A stretch of 29,712 nucleotides of DNA. Origin: an uncultured Anaerotignum sp. (GTDB lineage Bacteria; Bacillota; Clostridia; Lachnospirales; Anaerotignaceae). The DNA lies in assembly GCF_934277605.1 (NCBI RefSeq), contig NZ_CAKQVD010000020.1, forward strand, positions 1 through 29,712, written 5' to 3'. Below, in pieces: positions 1 through 5,471 of this stretch. The translations under genes were made by a program, and so were the position numbers. Each line of letters opens with the position of its first letter. Positions within the stretch are counted from its first letter, which is position 1. The notes beneath the pieces are model-generated. The model worked only from the letters and a program-made list of their open reading frames with translations, searched no databases and had not been told where the DNA came from.

Positions 1-2
1 GA

Positions 3-20
3 TCTCTGCCAATGCAGAGA
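3..20. other. Short perfect hairpin at window edge
   Basis: A 7-bp perfect inverted repeat (TCTCTGC / GCAGAGA) encloses the 4-base loop CAAT. It lies about 80 bases past the stop of trxA (minus strand) and could belong to a terminator of trxA or of the gene beyond the window. What follows it on the minus strand is outside the window, so a U-tract cannot be checked. Confidence 0.35.
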
Positions 21-99
21 CCATCTCCAACAAAACATTTTTATTTTTTCACTGTCTACTTGACAGGGGGCACTTCAGAATCGGGGGTGTGTCTTTGTC

Positions 100-414
100 T
101 TACAAAACCGCATCCAATTTCTGCTTCAAATGTGCCGCAGGCACTGCGCCCACCACTGCATCCACAGGTGCGCCGTTCTTGAAGATAATCATGTTCGGCA
201 CGCTCATAATCTGATATTTCTGTGCCAAATCCATGGATTCATCAATATCCACCTTTACGATTTTTGCCTTGCCCTCATATTCTGCGGAAAGCTGCTCCAG
301 CACAGGCCCCATCATCTGACAAGGGCCGCACCATGTTGCCGCAAAATCCACCAATACAGGAACCTTGCTTTCCAATACCTCTGCCTGAAATTCTTTGGAA
401 TTTAATTGCTTCAT
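100..414 (-). CDS. trxA: Thioredoxin
   Basis: A 104-aa thioredoxin, the small cytoplasmic disulfide reductase that passes electrons from thioredoxin reductase to target proteins. The active site WCGPC is at residues 28-32, after the conserved VDFAATWC strand, and the cis-proline region (SVPNMIIF) follows in its usual place. Length is typical of the family. The start is the ATG at 414, preceded by GGAGG with an 8-base gap; a TTG six codons further upstream is in frame but would sit on top of this ribosome site. The gene appears to be transcribed alone from a strong sigma-A promoter about 65 bases upstream. No thioredoxin reductase gene is nearby. Confidence 0.97.
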   Translation of the reverse strand: MKQLNSKEFQAEVLESKVPVLVDFAATWCGPCQMMGPVLEQLSAEYEGKAKIVKVDIDESMDLAQKYQIMSVPNMIIFKNGAPVDAVVGAVPAAHLKQKLDAVL

Positions 415-478
415 GCTCTGTTCCTCCTTCAAATTCTATCTTTATCTTAACCGAATCCTGTTTTCTTATGTTTTCTTT

Positions 479-507
479 AGTATAGCAGAAAAAGGGAAAT
501 AGTTCAA
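479..507 (-). promoter_or_regulatory. Sigma-A promoter of trxA
   Basis: On the minus strand, -35 TTGAAC and -10 TATACT are separated by exactly 17 bases. Transcription should start near 472, giving a leader of about 58 bases before the trxA ATG. Confidence 0.75.
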
Positions 508-569
508 TAGTTTTTATCAAATAATAATTATTCTTAATAATATTTTTTATTTTTCCGTATATTTTTTTC

Positions 570-662
570 ATGCAGGGCAATACTGATATCGAGGATGTTA
601 CTCCCCCTTCGGAGGCAGAAACGCTTCCGAATCATAACATTCTTTCTACTTCTTCCCCTTAA
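570..662 (+). other. Unassigned 30-codon ORF with internal hairpin
   Basis: Between trxA and murI, an ATG at 570 opens a 30-codon plus-strand frame that closes with TAA at 660-662, immediately before the hairpin at 664-702. No ribosome site precedes it (T-rich upstream). The segment contains a 9-bp hairpin (TTCGGAGGC / GCTTCCGAA, one G-U pair, loop AGAAAC) at about 608-631. I do not recognise it. It could be a gene remnant, a small RNA, or chance. Confidence 0.2.
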
Positions 663-663
663 G

Positions 664-702
664 AAAAGGACGGCAGAACCCTTGCGCTCTGTCGTCCTTT
701 TT
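664..702 (-). terminator. Rho-independent terminator after murI
   Basis: The inverted repeat AAGGACGGCAGA / TCTGTCGTCCTT has T-rich flanks on both strands. It lies 15 bases after the murI stop codon (minus strand) and can act in either direction. Confidence 0.8.
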
Positions 703-716
703 GATTGCACATCGCT

Positions 717-1520
717 TTAATATTTCTCAATATCAATGATTTCCGGCTGATAGGATTCCTTCAGTGCCTTCTGGCACACAAAGCGGAAGGTATCCGTGCT
801 GTCGGAAAGATAAAATTGCTTTTCGCCGACACCCTCGCCCTCATTCAGCAAATCCTTTTCCTTCAGGAATGCCATCACACGCTTCGCCGTTGCCTTGGCA
901 GGATCCACCAGCTTAATCGCCTCGCCGACCGTCTGCCCAATGCAGCGCTTCAAAAGGGGATAATGTGTGCAGCCCAGCACCAGAGAATCAATCCCCGTTT
1001 CCACCAAGTCCTCCAGATACCGCTTGGCCGCCTGTCTGGAAACCTCGTTATCCGTCCAGCCCTCCTCCGCCAAGGGAACAAACAGGGGACACGCCTTTGT
1101 GAACACCTGCATTTCGCTGTCCTCTTCGCAAATCATACGCTCATACGCACCGGAGCGCACCGTCCCCGGTGTCCCGATGACGCCGATTTTCTTGTTCCTT
1201 GTGGAGCGCAATGCCTCCTCCACGCCCGGCACAACCACGCCGAAAATAGGCACATCAAAGGTTTCCCGCAGGGCATCCAGGCTGTTTGAGCTTGCCGTGT
1301 TGCAGGCAACAATGATTGCCTTCACACCCTTGCTCAACAGAAAGCGCACATTCTGCTTGGAATATTTTGTGACTGCCTCCTTCGATTTTGTACCATAGGG
1401 TACTCGGGCGGTATCCCCGAAATAAACAATATTTTCACGGGGCATAACCTTCATAATCTGCTTCACCACAGTCAGACCGCCAACCCCCGAATCAAACACA
1501 CCGATTGGTCTTGTATCCAT
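717..1520 (-). CDS. murI: Glutamate racemase
   Basis: A 267-aa cytoplasmic enzyme that interconverts L- and D-glutamate to supply D-Glu for peptidoglycan. The family signature DSGVGG is at residues 10-15. The two catalytic cysteines of this cofactor-independent racemase are visible: C73 in ACNTAS and C184 in GCTHYP. Length is normal. A ribosome site (AGGAGAAGGAAG) precedes the ATG. The gene follows ddl by only 12 bases on the same strand, so the two form a cell-wall precursor operon (D-Ala-D-Ala and D-Glu), ended by the hairpin at 664-702. Confidence 0.97.
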   Translation of the reverse strand: MDTRPIGVFDSGVGGLTVVKQIMKVMPRENIVYFGDTARVPYGTKSKEAVTKYSKQNVRFLLSKGVKAIIVACNTASSNSLDALRETFDVPIFGVVVPGVEEALRSTRNKKIGVIGTPGTVRSGAYERMICEEDSEMQVFTKACPLFVPLAEEGWTDNEVSRQAAKRYLEDLVETGIDSLVLGCTHYPLLKRCIGQTVGEAIKLVDPAKATAKRVMAFLKEKDLLNEGEGVGEKQFYLSDSTDTFRFVCQKALKESYQPEIIDIEKY

Positions 1521-1532
1521 TCTTCCTTCTCC

Positions 1533-2612
1533 TCATCCTCTGATACCCGAATCTCGCTGCAACGCCAGCGTAACGAAACGGTCCATCAGCTCTGCTTCCG
1601 TCATACCTGCCTGCACCCAAAGCATCGGGTACATACTGATGGGCGTGAAGCCGGGCATGGTATTCAGCTCATTAAAGAGCACCCTTCCTGTTTTTTTATC
1701 CACAAAGAAATCCACCCTTGCCAAGCCGCTGCCGTCTACCGCACGGAAAATCCTTTTGGCAATACGGCGCATCTCCTCCACCTTTTCTTCCTCCAGCTGT
1801 GCAGGAATAATCGTGCGGGATTCACTGCTGTTATATTTTGCATCATAATCATAAAATTCCGCCGCCGCAAGAACCTCGCCCACGCCGCTTACGGCTGGCT
1901 CCTCATTGCCAAGCACCGCACACTCAAATTCTCTGGCATCAATGGCCTCCTCTATGATGATTTTTCTATCGTAGCCTGCCGCAAAATCCAATGCCTCGGA
2001 AAGCTGCTCTCTGTTCTTCGCCTTGGAAATACCCACAGAGGAGCCTGCATTGGAGGGCTTGACAAAGCAGGGATAGCCCAGCTTTTTCTCTGCATGGTCA
2101 AGGATTTTATCCCTTTTTGCCGCAATATCGTTTTTATGCACCCAAAGATATTTCGCCTGCGGAATTCTTGCCGCCTTCGCAATCATCTTGGTATAAACCT
2201 TATCCATGGAAACCGCAGACGCCAAAACCCCACAGCCCACATAGGGAATCTGCGCCATTTCCAGAAGCCCCTGAATGGTGCCATCCTCGCCCCATGCGCC
2301 ATGGAGAACAGGAATCACCACATCCACAGGGATTTCCTTCACATTGCCGCCCACAATTTTCAAAAAGCATTTTTTGGTTGCATCGGGAGAAAGGCTCACA
2401 GGCACACCGAATTTTTCCCATTCGCCTGTTTTCACATGCTCCACCGGGCCGTTATAAATCAACCATTGCCCCTTTTTGGTAATGCCGACAGGAAGCACCT
2501 GATATTTTTCCTTATCTAATGCGTGCAGCATCATGACTGCCGAGATTCTGGAAACCTCATGCTCCGAGGATTGCCCCCCGAAAATAACCGCAACTGTTTT
2601 TTTGCTGACCAC
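1533..2612 (-). CDS. ddl: D-alanine--D-alanine ligase
   Basis: A 359-aa ATP-grasp ligase that joins two D-alanines for the peptidoglycan stem peptide. The N-terminal IFGGQSSEHEVS signature is at residues 10-21, and the C-terminal metal-binding motif FNELNTMPGFTPISMYP is present. The start is taken as the GTG at 2612: GGGAGG lies 8 bases before it, and a perfect promoter (2655-2683) falls inside the longer open frame that begins at 2735, so the longer form would not be fully transcribed. murI follows 12 bases after the stop. Confidence 0.95.
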   Translation of the reverse strand: MVSKKTVAVIFGGQSSEHEVSRISAVMMLHALDKEKYQVLPVGITKKGQWLIYNGPVEHVKTGEWEKFGVPVSLSPDATKKCFLKIVGGNVKEIPVDVVIPVLHGAWGEDGTIQGLLEMAQIPYVGCGVLASAVSMDKVYTKMIAKAARIPQAKYLWVHKNDIAAKRDKILDHAEKKLGYPCFVKPSNAGSSVGISKAKNREQLSEALDFAAGYDRKIIIEEAIDAREFECAVLGNEEPAVSGVGEVLAAAEFYDYDAKYNSSESRTIIPAQLEEEKVEEMRRIAKRIFRAVDGSGLARVDFFVDKKTGRVLFNELNTMPGFTPISMYPMLWVQAGMTEAELMDRFVTLALQRDSGIRG

Positions 2613-2654
2613 AGACCTCGCCTCCCTGCGACTTTTTCGACCAATACTTTTTCT

Positions 2655-2683
2655 ATTATATGCACTTCCCCCGCCCATGACAA
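2655..2683 (-). promoter_or_regulatory. Sigma-A promoter of ddl-murI
   Basis: -35 TTGTCA and consensus -10 TATAAT are 17 bases apart on the minus strand. The predicted start of transcription is near 2648, about 36 bases before the GTG start of ddl. Confidence 0.8.
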
Positions 2684-2744
2684 TAAGAATTTGCAGGAAA
2701 GGCATAAAATTCAATATCTTACACAATTTTTGCAAGAAAACAAG

Positions 2745-2790
2745 AAAAAAGATAAACTCTTTGTCGATAGCCCTTGAGTTTATCTTTTCT
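2745..2790 (-). terminator. Terminator after the ECF transporter gene
   Basis: A 13-bp perfect stem (AAAAGATAAACTC / GAGTTTATCTTTT) with a 16-base loop; on the minus strand it ends in a run of T. It lies just past the ECF S-component stop at 2798. Confidence 0.85.
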
Positions 2791-2797
2791 GTCTTAT

Positions 2798-3352
2798 TTA
2801 ATTCCCCTTCATCAAATGGGAAATGGATTTATACAAAAAGAAGGTAATCACGCAGTTAATGCCCGCCTTCAGCAGATTGAAGGGAATGATTGCGGGAATC
2901 ATCAGCGCCAGCACCGCCTCCAAGGGCGCCCCCATGAAAAGCGGCGTAAAAATCATATTCATAACCACCATGACCGCCGTCTGCACCAGCGCACCCAGGA
3001 TGAGCGCAAGCACCGCTGTTTTCTTGGTTTTGTTGCGTTTATAGATATTCCCTGTAACCAGAACGCAAAAGCCTGTGGCAAAAATGTGCATCAGCACGCC
3101 GATGATACCGCTTTGTGCGCTTACCGTAAGCCCTTGGATACAGCAAACCACCACCGTCAGCAAAACGCCTGCCAAGGGGCCGTATGCAAAGGCACAAATC
3201 AAAATAGGGATATCCGCCGGATCATATTCCAAAAATGCCGCCGCAGGAATCAGCGGAAAATGCACCACTGCCACCAAGGCAATCGAAATTGCCCCCAGCA
3301 TTGCCATGGAAACAAGCTGTCTGGTTGAAATTCTTCTGTTTTTTTGTTCCAT
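2798..3352 (-). CDS. ECF transporter S component, riboflavin type (RibU-like)
   Basis: A 184-aa, largely hydrophobic protein with about six membrane segments, the size of ECF substrate-binding subunits. Two features match the RibU/YpaA riboflavin group: an early ADIP..ICAFAYGPLAGV segment (about residues 45-62) and a late IIPFNLLKAGINC segment (about residues 152-164) before the last helix. It would bind its vitamin outside and deliver it with the shared EcfA/EcfT energising module, which is not in this window. A ribosome site (TTAGGAGG) precedes the ATG. A 55-aa membrane ORF lies 51 bases upstream on the same transcript. No FMN riboswitch is visible in the leader. The exact substrate is an inference. 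Confidence 0.85.
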   Translation of the reverse strand: MEQKNRRISTRQLVSMAMLGAISIALVAVVHFPLIPAAAFLEYDPADIPILICAFAYGPLAGVLLTVVVCCIQGLTVSAQSGIIGVLMHIFATGFCVLVTGNIYKRNKTKKTAVLALILGALVQTAVMVVMNMIFTPLFMGAPLEAVLALMIPAIIPFNLLKAGINCVITFFLYKSISHLMKGN

Positions 3353-3403
3353 TTTTCTTTTTTCCTCCTAATTTTTTATTTCAGCCGCCGAACACAATCG
3401 GCA

Positions 3404-3571
3404 TCATTTTCCTTTTTTCATAAAATGATGTGCAAGAAAGCCCGCAACGCCAATGCCGACAATCGTGCCAATGCCAATGGGAATCAGGGATAACGCCGCC
3501 CCGCCCTGCAAAGCCTCGTTCAAATCCTGTGCCGCATCCAATAAAACCGCTGTTGTCCCAATATCGAACAT
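3404..3571 (-). CDS. Small membrane protein (55 aa), unknown
   Basis: This short gene is read from an ATG at 3571 preceded by GAGGAGG. It encodes an acidic, soluble start (MFDIGTTAVLLDAAQDLNEA), then one strongly hydrophobic glycine-rich segment (about residues 26-46), then a basic tail HHFMKKGK. This is the layout of a single-pass membrane peptide. A 17-bp-spaced promoter lies just upstream, and the ECF S-component follows 51 bases downstream on the same strand, so the two are probably co-transcribed. I do not recognise a family. It could be an accessory subunit of the transporter or an unrelated small protein. A longer open frame on the same strand in another phase is a shadow. Confidence 0.65.
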   Translation of the reverse strand: MFDIGTTAVLLDAAQDLNEALQGGAALSLIPIGIGTIVGIGVAGFLAHHFMKKGK

Positions 3572-3599
3572 TCGTCTTCCTCCTCATAATTTTTGTTCT

Positions 3600-3628
3600 A
3601 TTATGGCATAAAAAAGGCTTTTTTGCAA
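3600..3628 (-). promoter_or_regulatory. Sigma-A promoter of the 55-aa ORF and ECF gene
   Basis: -35 TTGCAA and -10 CATAAT with 17 bases between them, minus strand; the ATG at 3571 follows about 22 bases after the predicted transcript start, with GAGGAGG in between. Confidence 0.65.
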
Positions 3629-3689
3629 GGAAAACAACACTCTTGCAGGCACATCTGTGAAAAGATTAGCGGCGCAAGCGCCGAATGGG

Positions 3690-4004
3690 CGCAGTTGCGC
3701 TACAATTTTTCTTGAACATCATCAGCGCTGCGCACTGGTTGAGCGCAGTTGCGCAAAATGGAGCGGTTGGACAACATTAGTGCTGCGCCAGTTTAGAACT
3801 TTTTTGGCAAAACAAGGGCGTTCTTCCTTACTTTTTATGCTAAAAAGTAACAAAAACTTGGAACCCGTTGAATAAAAGCGCAGTTGCGCAAAATGGGGCG
3901 GTTGGACAACATCAGTGCTACGCCCGTTTAGAACTTTCTCGGCGAAACAAGGGCGTTCTTCCTTACTTTTTATGCTAAAAAGTAACAAAAACTTGGAACC
4001 CGTT
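3690..4004. repeat. Tandem 127-bp repeats (two full, one partial)
   Basis: Two 127-bp copies at 3743-3869 and 3878-4004 are nearly identical and separated by 8 A-rich bases; a shorter, more diverged copy of the first third lies at 3690-3737. Each unit starts with the dyad GCGCAGTTGCGC and ends with GGAACCCGTT. Near its right end is a 10-bp perfect hairpin (TTACTTTTTA / TAAAAAGTAA around TGC). Both copies are open in one minus-strand frame, but most differences between them change the amino acid, so I do not call a gene. Confidence 0.9.
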
Positions 4005-4136
4005 TCGCTATGGGTTCCAAACCTCCGCAGACGAGGAAAGGGCAACAAGGTTTCCCTTTCCAAACCCTTCCCCACAGACCCGAAAGGGTATAGAGCAAGG
4101 CGGCGCAGGTGCGCCTGCAATATTCAAAAATATTGC
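4005..4136. repeat. Palindrome-rich extension of the left repeat arm
   Basis: This continues the repeats with several hairpins: TTGGAACCC...GGGTTCCAA, GGAAAGGG...CCCTTTCC, GGCGCAGGTGCGCC and GCAATATT...AATATTGC (4117-4136). The order of blocks resembles, in inverted form, the segment at 4780-4890. The last hairpin lies directly after the XRE stop at 4137 and may serve as its terminator, although no clear U-run follows. Confidence 0.6.
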
Positions 4137-4445
4137 TTAATGTGTATTTTGCTCAATCAGTGCTTGGATTAAATCAAGAATTATTTTTTTGTGCTTTGCT
4201 TCTAATTGATTAAAACGAAAAATAAAAGAAATGTCTTTATCCATAAAAGAAAATCCGATTAAATCATTTGGTGTTACAGATAATTTATGCGAAAGATTGA
4301 TTAAATCGTCAAAGGAAGGCTCATTTCGACCACTTTCATAATTGGAAATTGTGGTATCCCCATAATTTAACGCTTTTGCCAATTCTGCCTGAGATAATCT
4401 TTTTTGTTTTCTATAATATCTTAAATTCTTTGCAAAATCGGACAT
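4137..4445 (-). CDS. XRE-family repressor (102 aa)
   Basis: A cytoplasmic DNA-binding protein with an N-terminal helix-turn-helix of the Cro/C1 type at about residues 6-60 (RLSQAELAKAL...TTISNYESGRNEPSFDDLINL). A short lysine-rich, helical C-terminal part (about 68-102) probably dimerises. No peptidase or ligand domain is present. The start ATG at 4445 is preceded by AGGTGAT. It is transcribed away from a second XRE gene (4540), and two 18-bp dyads lie between them over its own promoter, so it is likely autoregulated. The AT-rich sequence contrasts with the GC-rich housekeeping neighbours, which suggests acquired DNA. Confidence 0.85.
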   Translation of the reverse strand: MSDFAKNLRYYRKQKRLSQAELAKALNYGDTTISNYESGRNEPSFDDLINLSHKLSVTPNDLIGFSFMDKDISFIFRFNQLEAKHKKIILDLIQALIEQNTH

Positions 4446-4469
4446 CGTATCACCTATTTTAAAAAATTA

Positions 4470-4520
4470 TGCCACAATATTGTAGCATATCTCAATGTCT
4501 TGTGCAACAAAATAGTAGCA
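4470..4520. promoter_or_regulatory. Two operator dyads between divergent XRE genes
   Basis: Two related 18-bp imperfect palindromes, TGCCACAATATTGTAGCA (4470-4487) and TGCAACAAAATAGTAGCA (4503-4520), start 33 bp apart, about three helical turns, so they face the same side of the DNA. The first covers the -10 and the second the -35 of the minus-strand promoter; the second also lies just before the plus-strand gene. Confidence 0.75.
4479..4507 (-). promoter_or_regulatory. Sigma-A promoter of the minus-strand XRE gene
   Basis: -35 TTGCAC and -10 TACAAT, 17-base spacer, embedded in the two operator dyads. I could not find an equally good promoter for the plus-strand XRE gene. Confidence 0.7.
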
Positions 4521-4539
4521 TTTAGACAGGGTGATGCTT

Positions 4540-4746
4540 ATGCATTTTCAAAGATTGGAAGATTTAAGAATAGATGCAGATAAAACACAGGAAGAAATTG
4601 CAAATATCTTAGATTGTAAAAGAGAAGTTTACAGAAGATATGAAAAAGGAGTTTATGAAATTCCTGTCTGGGCATTGATTAAATTATCTGAATATTATCA
4701 GGTCAGCACAGATTATATTCTTGGATTGACAGATGAAAAAAAGTAA
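4540..4746 (+). CDS. XRE-family small regulator (68 aa)
   Basis: A single helix-turn-helix domain fills most of the protein (RLEDLRIDADKTQEEIANIL...YEIPVWALIKLSEYYQVS), ending in the common Clostridial tail TDYILGLTDEKK. The ATG at 4540 is chosen because AGGGTG lies six bases before it; a GTG at 4531 and an ATG at 4534 upstream are weaker. It is divergent from the 102-aa XRE gene, and the two share the double operator. A good terminator follows at once. With no phage or toxin gene beside it, the pair may be the control module left from a mobile element, or a small switch of its own. Confidence 0.85.
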   Translation: MHFQRLEDLRIDADKTQEEIANILDCKREVYRRYEKGVYEIPVWALIKLSEYYQVSTDYILGLTDEKK

Positions 4747-4750
4747 AATC

Positions 4751-4778
4751 GAGAACAGCTTAGTGCTGTTCTTTTTTT
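4751..4778 (+). terminator. Terminator after the 68-aa XRE gene
   Basis: AGAACAGC / GCTGTTCT stem with a 5-base loop, followed by seven T, five bases past the stop codon. Confidence 0.85.
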
Positions 4779-4779
4779 G

Positions 4780-4995
4780 CCGGAAAGGCACTTTATACTG
4801 CCCGAAGGGGCTTGTGGGGAGGGGATATCCAAGGGGAACATTGTTCCTCTTGGACCTCCTGTGGGGGTCCGGGACCCATTGAGGAGGGGTCCCGGGTTTT
4901 TGTTACTTTTTAGCATAAAAAGTAAGGAAGGAATCCTCTGTTTTGCCGAAAAAGTTCCAAACGGGCAAACCGCTAATGTTGTCCAAGCAAATTTT
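4780..4995. repeat. Inverted copy of the left repeat arm
   Basis: From about 4890 to 4993 this is the reverse complement of the 127-bp unit, including the TTACTTTTTA hairpin (about 4902-4924), diverged by a number of substitutions. The preceding 4780-4890 holds palindromes (CCAAGGGG / CCTCTTGG and GGGACCC / GGGGTCCC) in the same order as the inverted left arm. The two XRE genes therefore sit between imperfect inverted repeats. Confidence 0.75.
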
Positions 4996-5040
4996 GGCTC
5001 GCATGAGCCCATCCGGTGCGAAGCACTGCTAACCCTTGGT

Positions 5041-5077
5041 TCTCAAATCCCCTTCATCGTCAGCGCAATCCGCTTTC
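5041..5077 (-). repeat. Second copy of the 3' end of tex
   Basis: About 36 bases match the end of tex at 5470-5506 in the same orientation with two or three differences. Read in the tex frame, this copy still gives KRIALTMKGI followed by a stop (TGA instead of TAA), with a silent ATA/ATT change. It also contains the stop codon of the 78-aa ORF in another frame. The spacing is 429 bases. This looks like one end of an insertion at the tex 3' end, or a partial duplication. Confidence 0.8.
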
Positions 5078-5296
5078 TTCGCCAATCGTGGCCTCCTTCT
5101 TTCCCTCAAGCACCTCGATTCTCTTTTCCAACCGCTTCATTCTTTCCTCCTGCTCACAAAAAACGGATACAACCACGGTAATGATAAGCGCACACACCGC
5201 TAATACACCATAAAAGTTAAAGGCTATCCACCCACCAAAAAACACAAGGATGTAGCACAATATTAAAACCATGATATAGGTTGTTATAAATTTCAT
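5060..5296 (-). CDS. Small membrane protein with coiled-coil tail (78 aa)
   Basis: Two hydrophobic segments (about residues 5-25 and 28-47) are followed by a charged heptad-like stretch (EQEERMKRLEKRIEVLEGKK, about 49-67) that should form a short coiled coil in the cytoplasm. The ATG overlaps the stop of the upstream 49-aa ORF in an ATGA junction, the usual sign of translational coupling. Its final codons and stop fall inside the duplicated tex 3' end, so the present C terminus may have been created when that duplication arose. I do not recognise a family. Confidence 0.6.
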   Translation of the reverse strand: MKFITTYIMVLILCYILVFFGGWIAFNFYGVLAVCALIITVVVSVFCEQEERMKRLEKRIEVLEGKKEATIGEESGLR

Positions 5297-5442
5297 TTTC
5301 TCATGCCTCCGATCGATTTTCTAATCCAGTCATCCGGAAACTCCATCTGCTTCTCTGTATGAAACCAGTGTTCGCCTTCCGATTTATCATTCCCCTCCAT
5401 CACACCCGTCCTCAAGCCTTGCAGGCGAGCCCTCATCTTCAC
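5293..5442 (-). CDS. Small unknown protein (49 aa) downstream of tex
   Basis: A GTG start at 5442, with AAGGAGAAGG just upstream, opens a 49-codon frame; an ATG two codons later is an alternative, and another ATG would give only 35 aa. The product is hydrophilic with a basic front (about 1-14) and a tryptophan-containing acidic part (GEHWFHTEKQMEFPDDW). It begins about 30 bases after the tex stop and its TGA overlaps the ATG of the 78-aa ORF by ATGA, so tex, this ORF and the membrane ORF could be one transcript. No family recognised. Confidence 0.5.
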   Translation of the reverse strand: MKMRARLQGLRTGVMEGNDKSEGEHWFHTEKQMEFPDDWIRKSIGGMRK

Positions 5443-5471
5443 GAAGCCTTCTCCTTATTTTTTCCACAATC

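Noticed and set aside
575..640. GGGGGAGTAAC on the minus strand upstream of trxA as a second yybP-ykoY riboswitch
   Set aside because: Only the 5' box is similar; the matching GCAAGAC half and a P1 stem are missing, and trxA has its own promoter downstream of it.
1533..2735. A 400-aa form of D-Ala-D-Ala ligase
   Set aside because: The extra 41 N-terminal residues overlap a consensus promoter, and the internal GTG has the proper ribosome site.
3353..3403. FMN riboswitch before the riboflavin-type ECF gene
   Set aside because: The gap is only 51 bases and the leader before the 55-aa ORF about 22 bases, far too short for an FMN aptamer.
3722..4120. A 132-codon minus-strand ORF with an internally repeated peptide
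   Set aside because: It is the translation of the two tandem 127-bp repeats. It has no ribosome site, and differences between copies are mostly amino-acid changing.
4777..5181. A 134-codon plus-strand ORF after the XRE pair
   Set aside because: It crosses hairpins, the inverted repeat and the duplicated tex end, with no ribosome site; it is open by base composition.
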